From positions 1-10,158 of the forward strand of contig JASIJX010000620.1 of the NCBI GenBank assembly GCA_030049955.1: DNA of 10,158 bases, read 5' to 3'. The DNA is from Acidobacteriaceae bacterium (GTDB taxonomy: Bacteria > Acidobacteriota > Terriglobia > Terriglobales > Acidobacteriaceae). Positions 1 through 4,239 of this stretch are shown piece by piece. Each line of letters begins with the position of its first letter. The first letter of the stretch is position 1. A program made the position numbers and the translations under genes. Below the pieces are notes generated by a model. The model saw only the letters and a program-made list of their open reading frames with translations, was not told the DNA's origin and searched no databases.

Positions 1-220
1 CCAGCACTCGCTCTGATGGGAAGTATTGCTGACTTTGCCCTGGATCGGCTCAATGAGTGCCAAACACTCTAAGCGACTATCGAAAATGGCTCGTTTTAAG
101 ACTGGCTGCGCTGCAATACTCAACCCGGATCGAACCACATTAGCTCCACGAACGGTTCGATCGCCCGATAGTTGACGCCAACGAGACTGGGCCCAACACG
201 TCGCGCACTGATGAGGATGG
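1..220. other. Left-edge region with no supported gene
   Basis: No convincing gene is visible here. On the plus strand the frame entering at base 1 stays open for 23 codons and stops at 70-72 (TAA), so it could be the tail of a gene outside the window. On the minus strand the phase matching bases 1-3 has no stop down to base 1, with a possible GTG start at 138, so a second gene could begin here and run off the edge. Neither stretch resembles a family I recognise. The region contains one clear inverted repeat (128-162), listed separately. Confidence 0.4.
128..162 (-). terminator. Hairpin downstream of the thiol dioxygenase-rhodanese gene
   Basis: GATCGAACC (128-136) and GGTTCGATC (154-162) form a perfect 9-bp inverted repeat around a 17-base loop. 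It lies 58 bases past the stop codon of the minus-strand thiol dioxygenase gene, so it could end or protect that transcript. No T-run follows on the minus strand, so a classical intrinsic terminator is not shown. It could also be a protein-binding dyad. Confidence 0.35.
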
Positions 221-1186
221 TCAGCGTTCCCAAATCCCGCTGGGCGGTTCCGTCGACAAACCTGCAGCGCGCCATGCTTTAAATCCGCCGATGATATCGG
301 TCGCCCGCCACAGTCCGATATCTTGCAGATTTGCGGCTGCCAGACTCGAGGCGTAGCCCTCGGAACAGAACACGATCACCTGAAGATCAAGACTGCTCGC
401 GATTGGTAGCCGCGCAGGGGAACTCGGGTCGAAGCGCCACTCGAGCACGTTGCGCTCGACGACCAGCGCACCCGGAATGCCACCCTCGCTCGCACGCTGA
501 CTTGCGGGACGAATGTCAACGAGCACGGTATTGGCCCGGTCGACGGCTTGCAGAGCCTCCTCCGCGGACAGGCGTCGTAGTTGGGCGCGCGCAGCCGTCA
601 ACACTTGTTCGATACGCGAGTCGCCAAACTGATCTTCGGCGTTCAGCGTTCGCTCGCGCGAGTTCTGGTCGCCCGCGTCAACCTGCCAGCGTGCACCGTT
701 TCGCGGAATCAGTTGCCCGCCATCGAGTTCGTACTCATTCATCTCGATGAGCGGAGGCGAATATGCATGAATGCTGACGGCCGGCGCATCCGAAGCGTTG
801 CGTACATCATGTGCATAATCGGGCCCGAAGGAGCAGAGTTTGCCTCGTCTTATCAGGTCTGTGCGCCCATCCGGACGAATTTCCTCGAGAACTCCTGTCG
901 CCACGACAAAGGCGCCCGAAGATGCGCCATGGTCGTGGAACCCCGTGGACTGTCCTGGCAGCCAGCTGATCACCCAGAGGTCATAGTCCGGGCCATGGTA
1001 GATTTGCTCGTACCATCGCCTATCGGCGCACAGCCGCACCCGTCCGATCCACTCATCCGACGCCGCTGTCGTTTCAACAATGCTTGCCAGTTCGGCGGGC
1101 GTTCTCGAGGCGGCATCAGCCAAGCCAGCCACTGTTTGCCTGGAGGTGGCCGTCGCCTCACGCCCGAGTTGCGTCTCTACTGCCAT
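221..1186 (-). CDS. Thiol (cysteine-type) dioxygenase fused to a rhodanese domain
   Basis: A 321-residue two-domain protein. Residues about 45-150 form a cysteine dioxygenase-family cupin: W-L-P-G-Q then H84-D-H86 and H126 match the three iron ligands, and S138/H140/Y142 in S-I-H-A-Y-S-P-P match the family's Ser-His-Tyr triad. Such enzymes oxidise a thiol to a sulfinate with O2. Residues about 205-312 form a single rhodanese domain with D224 and the active-site loop C274-S-E-G-Y-A-S, followed by GGFKAWRAAG; rhodaneses carry sulfane sulfur on this cysteine. I chose ATG 1186 because GGGAG sits 6 bases upstream; an upstream ATG (1192) abuts that site and an in-frame extension to 1294 crosses the intergenic gap. 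No signal peptide, so probably cytoplasmic. The usual substrate-carboxylate arginine (Arg60 in mammalian enzymes) appears to be Gln61, so the substrate may not be cysteine. It lies 62 bases behind the exported-protein gene, likely the same transcript. Confidence 0.9.
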   Translation of the reverse strand: MAVETQLGREATATSRQTVAGLADAASRTPAELASIVETTAASDEWIGRVRLCADRRWYEQIYHGPDYDLWVISWLPGQSTGFHDHGASSGAFVVATGVLEEIRPDGRTDLIRRGKLCSFGPDYAHDVRNASDAPAVSIHAYSPPLIEMNEYELDGGQLIPRNGARWQVDAGDQNSRERTLNAEDQFGDSRIEQVLTAARAQLRRLSAEEALQAVDRANTVLVDIRPASQRASEGGIPGALVVERNVLEWRFDPSSPARLPIASSLDLQVIVFCSEGYASSLAAANLQDIGLWRATDIIGGFKAWRAAGLSTEPPSGIWER

Positions 1187-1248
1187 GCACATCTCCCATT
1201 TGGAAAATAAAAACTCAATGCTCCCGTGACGCTCACACGCGTAGCGTG

Positions 1249-1737
1249 CTATTCGCTTGCGTTGATATCGACCTGATGGATCGGAAGATCCCAATGGTTA
1301 GTCGTCAGTTCCCATCGGCGATTTTCCTCCCGCTGGAAGGTCTCCTGATCGGGAAATAACTGGCGAGCGACTTCCTTTTCCGACTCGCCTGGAGGCGCAT
1401 CGTGCGATGCGCGTGTGATAACGACGCGATAGTCCCAGCGCGACTCTTCGCTGGTGTGCAGACCGGGAGCCCAGATTGTGTATTCCTTTACGTATCCCAG
1501 TTGTTTCTGCTTCTCGAGGATCGCGATTTGATATTTGCGGAATATCTTGAACCACTCGTCCTGGTAGCCGTAACGAATGCGGTAGACCCATTCGACAGTC
1601 TCAGGTTTCTCGACAACTGAAGCGGGCGCTGAAGATTGTTGCTGAGCCATCGCTTCATGCGTGACCGTATGCAAGCAGAGTGAAAGGACGAACGCAACCA
1701 GCGCGGCCCGTTTTGCAGCGGAAAGAACTGAACGCAT
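1249..1737 (-). CDS. Small exported protein of unknown function
   Basis: A 162-residue protein. Residues 1-31 form a typical signal peptide: R-S-V-L-S-A-A-K-R, a hydrophobic core AALVAFVLSLCL, then A-M-A before Q, a good signal-peptidase I site. The mature part is rich in Trp, Tyr, Lys and Glu (VEWVYRIRYGY, DEWFKIFRKYQ, KQKQLGYVKEYTIWAPGLH, RWDYRVVITRA) and looks like one small alpha/beta domain, perhaps of ferredoxin-like/dimeric alpha-beta barrel type; that fold is a guess. I do not recognise the family. Start ATG 1737 is fixed by GGAGG 6 bases upstream; the in-frame extension to 1782 has no such support. It is the first full-length gene behind the short Cys-Cys leader ORF at 1933-1886 and precedes the thiol dioxygenase-rhodanese gene, so a role in thiol or sulfur handling outside the cytoplasm is possible but unproven. 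Confidence 0.82.
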   Translation of the reverse strand: MRSVLSAAKRAALVAFVLSLCLHTVTHEAMAQQQSSAPASVVEKPETVEWVYRIRYGYQDEWFKIFRKYQIAILEKQKQLGYVKEYTIWAPGLHTSEESRWDYRVVITRASHDAPPGESEKEVARQLFPDQETFQREENRRWELTTNHWDLPIHQVDINASE

Positions 1738-1885
1738 CAGAATCCTCCAGATGGATAAGTGCACCGCGTGCCACACTGACACTGAAGCGGCTGGAATGCT
1801 TCTGCGAGTCGCTGAAGCAGATGTCTGGATTCTGGATGAGTTGGAGGGAGAACAGGCTGGCGCCTAAAGCAGATCGCTCATCCAG
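1738..1885 (-). promoter_or_regulatory. Attenuator-like leader with competing inverted repeats
   Basis: The leader between the Cys-Cys mini-ORF and the exported-protein start holds a chain of alternative pairings (written on the minus strand). CCAGC (1895-1891) can pair with GCTGG (1886-1882). CTGGATGAG (1885-1877), just after the mini-ORF stop, pairs perfectly over 9 bp with CTCATCCAG (1840-1832). CAGAATCC (1834-1827), overlapping that element, pairs perfectly over 8 bp with GGATTCTG (1745-1738), which covers the last bases of the Shine-Dalgarno sequence up to the start codon; with a one-base bulge, CAT (1838-1836) can also pair with the ATG. The second and third pairings exclude each other, so the ribosome-binding site can be open or closed. 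No T-run is present, which points to translational rather than intrinsic-terminator control. Confidence 0.5.
1797..1819 (-). repeat. Near-perfect 23-base dyad with extra half-site
   Basis: TGCTTC (1797-1802), T, GCGA (1804-1807), G, TCGC (1809-1812), T, GAAGCA (1814-1819): 10 of 11 positions on each side are complementary. A third copy of the half-site, GAAGC, lies at 1784-1788, exactly 30 bases from the one at 1814-1818, and can pair with the middle GCTTC instead. In DNA this is operator-like; in the leader RNA it gives two alternative hairpins nested between the ribosome-binding site and its sequestering element. Confidence 0.45.
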
Positions 1886-1933
1886 CTATTGCTGGACGGG
1901 ACAACAACCATAGAGGGTATACAAGCGCGCCAT
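1886..1933 (-). CDS. Leaderless 15-residue Cys-Cys leader peptide
   Basis: ATG at 1933 opens a 15-codon ORF, MARLYTLYGCCPVQQ, ending with TAG at 1888-1886. Codons 10 and 11 are both TGT (1906-1901). There is no Shine-Dalgarno sequence, but a good promoter ends exactly 6 bases before the ATG, so transcription should begin at or next to the A of ATG and translation would be leaderless. The mini-ORF precedes the exported protein and thiol dioxygenase-rhodanese genes by about 150 bases, and its stop codon lies inside a hairpin that competes with the downstream leader structures. Short leaderless ORFs rich in Cys codons act as cysteine-responsive attenuators in mycobacteria; applying that here is inference. 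A 15-codon ORF alone is weak evidence; support comes from the promoter geometry and the matching ORF at 2701. Confidence 0.55.
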   Translation of the reverse strand: MARLYTLYGCCPVQQ

Positions 1934-1939
1934 GCAAAG

Positions 1940-1968
1940 ACCCTAACACGCAGTCCAGGGGGAGTCAA
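1940..1968 (-). promoter_or_regulatory. Promoter of the exported protein/thiol dioxygenase unit
   Basis: On the minus strand, TTGACT (1968-1963, 5 of 6 matches to the -35 consensus) is followed after exactly 17 bases by TAGGGT (1945-1940), a TANNNT-type -10 box. The 6 bases CTTTGC separate the -10 box from ATG 1933, so the predicted start site falls on or beside the first base of the mini-ORF. Confidence 0.55.
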
Positions 1969-2019
1969 CGTCTTTCCTTGGTCTGCGCTGGTACCGTAAT
2001 GATGGGATGGGTTATTGCG

Positions 2020-2622
2020 ATGCGATTGAAGATCGTCGGTGCGGGAGAGGCTGTGCTCAGAAGAGCAGCTCGCCCGTTGACAATCGAAGAGATCAAGAGT
2101 TCGCGGATTCAAGAGCTGATTGAGCACATGCGAGAGACGCTGCATGACGCGCCCGGTGTCGGACTTGCTGCTCCGCAAATCGGCTTGCCGATGCAGTTGG
2201 CCATAATCGAAGACAAGCCGGAGTATCACGCCACGCTCTCGCCTGCGGAGCTGCTCGAGCGCGAGAGGAACCCGGTGCTGTTTCACGTGCTTGTGAATCC
2301 ACGGCTCAAGCTCCTATCGCCGCCTGAGGTTCTCTTCTTTGAAGGCTGCCTCAGTCTTCCCGGCTTCACGGCGATGGTCCCGCGAGCGGGAAACGTTTCA
2401 GTTGACGCGCTCGATCATGAGGGCCGGCCGGTGCACATCGAAGCGTCAGGATGGTACGCGCGTATCCTTCAACACGAGATTGATCACCTTCGCGGAATCT
2501 TATATATCGACTGGATGCGAAGCCGCAGCTTTTCCACGCTCGAGAATTACAACCGCTACTGGAAGATAAAATCACGGACCGACCTGCTCCAGGAATTTGC
2601 CTCCGATACAGCGGAAACTTAA
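2020..2622 (+). CDS. def: Peptide deformylase, PDF1A-like
   Basis: A 200-residue enzyme that removes the N-formyl group from new proteins, a cytoplasmic, metal-dependent step of protein maturation. All three family motifs are intact: GVGLAAPQIG (46-55), EGCLS with the metal ligand Cys110, and QHEIDH with ligands H152 and H156 and catalytic E153. Between motifs 1 and 2 there is a longer linker (EDKPEYHATLSPAELLERER), and motif 3 is preceded by ASGWYARI and followed by YIDWMRSRSF; this pattern resembles the mitochondrial/PDF1A branch more than the short E. coli enzyme. I chose ATG 2020 because MRLKIVGAGEAVLRR matches the usual N-terminus and a weak GGGATGGG lies upstream (2004-2011). In-frame ATGs at 1999 and 2002 and a TTG at 1978 are alternatives. 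No fmt or other translation gene is adjacent; it appears to be transcribed alone. Confidence 0.95.
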   Translation: MRLKIVGAGEAVLRRAARPLTIEEIKSSRIQELIEHMRETLHDAPGVGLAAPQIGLPMQLAIIEDKPEYHATLSPAELLERERNPVLFHVLVNPRLKLLSPPEVLFFEGCLSLPGFTAMVPRAGNVSVDALDHEGRPVHIEASGWYARILQHEIDHLRGILYIDWMRSRSFSTLENYNRYWKIKSRTDLLQEFASDTAET

Positions 2623-2665
2623 CTGCGTGCTATCGCATTGAAACAAGAGGGTCTTTAATTGCCCG

Positions 2666-2694
2666 TTGCGACGCGCTCGCGATAGTGCTAATCT
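2666..2694 (+). promoter_or_regulatory. Promoter of the TlpA/methanethiol oxidase cassette
   Basis: TTGCGA (2666-2671) is followed after exactly 17 bases by TAATCT (2689-2694), a TANNNT-type -10 box, then the 6 bases CCCACC and ATG 2701. Spacer length, -10 type and distance to the ATG are identical to the promoter on the opposite strand at 1968-1940. The -35 box matches consensus at only 4 of 6 positions. Confidence 0.48.
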
Positions 2695-2700
2695 CCCACC

Positions 2701-2769
2701 ATGGTTTTGCTCCACAGGATCGCACATCGTCCGGCACCCTCCAGTCTGCCGGCAAGTTCCTGTTGTTGA
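2701..2769 (+). CDS. Leaderless 22-residue leader peptide ending in Cys-Cys
   Basis: ATG 2701 opens a 22-codon ORF that starts MVLLHRIAHRP and ends PASSCC, the last codons being TGT TGT TGA (2761-2769). No Shine-Dalgarno sequence precedes it; the predicted transcription start is at or beside the ATG, so it would be read as a leaderless ORF. It lies 99 bases upstream of the TlpA-like gene. Tandem Cys codons directly before the stop and the downstream sulfur-related genes suggest a sensor of charged Cys-tRNA, as in mycobacterial polycysteine leaders. It shares little sequence with the mini-ORF at 1933-1886 apart from the Cys pair, so a shared role rests on position, promoter geometry and the Cys codons. 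It could be a chance ORF. Confidence 0.5.
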   Translation: MVLLHRIAHRPAPSSLPASSCC

Positions 2770-2866
2770 CGCAGCGTCCTTCTTCTTGCTTCCGCCAGGA
2801 TGTTTCCGGCAGTCGTGGCGATTTCAGCTCCCCTTCGAAGACTTATTCGCTGAAAGAGGTTTCCTC
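2731..2866 (+). promoter_or_regulatory. Leader region of the TlpA gene with competing hairpins
   Basis: Inverted repeats inside and after the 2701 mini-ORF: CCGGCA (2731-2736) can pair with TGCCGG (2747-2752), while CTGCCGG (2746-2752) can instead pair with CCGGCAG (2806-2812). Further downstream CGCCA (2793-2797) pairs with TGGCG (2816-2820), and TTTCAGC (2822-2828) pairs perfectly with GCTGAAA (2849-2855), whose last bases begin the Shine-Dalgarno stretch AAAGAGG (2853-2859). That stretch also sits in a small GAGG-TTT-CCTC hairpin (2856-2866). The leader can thus hide or expose the ribosome-binding site, but the stems are shorter and less decisive than in the leader at 1738-1895. Confidence 0.35.
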
Positions 2867-2868
2867 AC

Positions 2869-4167
2869 ATGTTCATTTCGCGCGCAAGAGTTGTCTCTCC
2901 TATTGTCCTAGCGGCAGCGCTTCTGGTCCAACGCGCCTCCATTGTTATCGCCCAGGATTTGAGCAGCGGCGCTGGGACAATCGTGCCGGCCGGCATCTGG
3001 GTCGGCACCGTGCAGGTGAATTCGCACGAAGTTCCGTTCCGTCTCGAAATCGGAGGAAGCGAAGACCATCCGTGGGCCGCGCTAGTGAACGGAAGGGAGA
3101 GGTTTGCGGCTTCAAGCGTCAGCTATGCGAGCGGGCACTTGACTCTTCACTTCGACTACTACGCAAATATACTCGACGCCACGCTCGAAGATGGGACGCT
3201 CACCGGAACCTTCAGCGGCCGCGGACACAGCGTGCCTCTTAAAGCCGAGCTGCACGGGAAACTGCCGGCGCCGGATGCGAATCCACCTCGAATTGGCGGT
3301 TTGTGGGAGGTTGCCGTCGATAACGGAGCCAAAGGAGAACACACTTGGAAGCTTCGCGTCCGGCAAAGCGGTCCAACAGTCAACGCAGTGATCGAACGAA
3401 TCGATGGCGATACCGGAAACTTATACGGGGAGTGGCATGACGGCGCATTTACAGTCAGCCATTTCACAGCAGCTGGGCCCAATTTCGTGGTGCTGCGGCC
3501 CCAGCTAGACGGCACGCTGCAAGTGGAAACATCTGCGCACGGAGCCGCTATACAGAGCTTTTCGGCTCATCGCGCCACTGCGGTGCGAACTGTTGGTTTG
3601 GAAAGCGCTGACGATCCTTTGCATCACACATATCTTATTAATCCCGAAGAACCGTTGCAGTTTCGCTTTCCCGACCTGAACGGCAAGCTTGTCAGCAGTT
3701 CCGACCCGGACTTCGCGCAGAAGGTCCTGATTGTGGGAATTGGCGGAAGCTGGTGCCCAAACTGTCAGGATGAAGCTCCATATCTGGAGACGCTTTACCG
3801 CAAGTATCACAGTCGCGGACTGGAGATCGTGGAACTTAGCTTTGAGGAGTCGTCCGAGCTTCAGAATCCAGCGCGGCTTAGAGCGGTCGTGCGAAGGTAC
3901 GGCATCACATACCGTGTGCTCATCGCCGGGACTCCGGACCAGCTGAGCGAAAAGTTCCCGCACGTAGCGAACCTCAACTGCTGGCCGACGACTTTTTTCG
4001 TGGGCAGAGACGGACTCGTAAAGGCCATCCACACCGGCTACGCAGGTCCCGCCACCGGCAAGGATAATCAAGAACTCGAAGATGAGATGGCCGTCCAGGT
4101 CGAGCGGCTGCTGTCGGCCAAGCCTTCTTCGCATGCAAAATCCATTCAAGTTGCCCAAGCACCGTAG
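2869..4167 (+). CDS. Secreted TlpA-like thiol:disulfide oxidoreductase with duplicated N-terminal beta domain
   Basis: A 432-residue protein. Residues 1-29 are a signal peptide (basic start, core IVLAAALLV, V-I-A near the cleavage site), so the protein acts outside the cytoplasmic membrane. Residues about 42-117 and 144-223 look like two copies of one beta-rich unit, each starting G-[IL]-W and ending near a D-G-T-L. Residues about 255-415 form a thioredoxin/TlpA domain: the redox motif W295-C-P-N-C299 and the cis-proline loop C371-W-P373-T-T. TlpA proteins reduce disulfides or help assemble metal or heme enzymes. Start ATG 2869 has AAAGAGG 9 bases upstream. The methanethiol oxidase-family gene follows after 72 bases in the same frame. 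In several bacteria genes of that family sit beside SCO1/SenC proteins, also of thioredoxin fold, so a maturation role is plausible. The last 20 residues look unstructured. Confidence 0.92.
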   Translation: MFISRARVVSPIVLAAALLVQRASIVIAQDLSSGAGTIVPAGIWVGTVQVNSHEVPFRLEIGGSEDHPWAALVNGRERFAASSVSYASGHLTLHFDYYANILDATLEDGTLTGTFSGRGHSVPLKAELHGKLPAPDANPPRIGGLWEVAVDNGAKGEHTWKLRVRQSGPTVNAVIERIDGDTGNLYGEWHDGAFTVSHFTAAGPNFVVLRPQLDGTLQVETSAHGAAIQSFSAHRATAVRTVGLESADDPLHHTYLINPEEPLQFRFPDLNGKLVSSSDPDFAQKVLIVGIGGSWCPNCQDEAPYLETLYRKYHSRGLEIVELSFEESSELQNPARLRAVVRRYGITYRVLIAGTPDQLSEKFPHVANLNCWPTTFFVGRDGLVKAIHTGYAGPATGKDNQELEDEMAVQVERLLSAKPSSHAKSIQVAQAP

Positions 4168-4172
4168 GAACT

Positions 4173-4208
4173 GGGTCACTCTTCGCAAAAAACAAGGTCG
4201 GGTGACCC
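4173..4208 (+). repeat. Intercistronic 7-bp inverted repeat
   Basis: GGGTCAC (4173-4179) and GTGACCC (4202-4208) are perfect complements around a 22-base A-rich loop, in the gap between the TlpA-like and methanethiol oxidase-family genes. It may stabilise or process the shared message; it lacks a T-run, so it is not an obvious terminator. Confidence 0.3.
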
Positions 4209-4239
4209 TTGGGCGGATGAGCGAAAGGCAGGTATCGAT

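Noticed and set aside
581..1210. Plus-strand 209-codon ORF
   Set aside because: Antisense shadow of the thiol dioxygenase-rhodanese gene; no recognisable domain.
1751..1867. Plus-strand 38-codon ORF starting MDKCTACH, with a c-type heme motif
   Set aside because: It runs antisense through the leader of the exported-protein gene, has no ribosome-binding site or signal peptide, and the CxxCH match is most likely chance.
1992..1997. TACCGT as a -10 box for the peptide deformylase
   Set aside because: No -35-like sequence is found 16-18 bases upstream, so it is not supported as a promoter.
1978..2019. TTG 1978 as start of the peptide deformylase
   Set aside because: The purine-rich stretch GGGGGAG (1958-1964) lies 13 bases away, too far, and the 14 extra residues do not match the family N-terminus; the ATGs at 1999 and 2002 remain possible.
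2685..3242. Plus-strand 185-codon ORF crossing the TlpA leader and gene start
   Set aside because: Out of frame with the signal peptide and beta domain of the TlpA-like protein; no domain and no ribosome-binding site.
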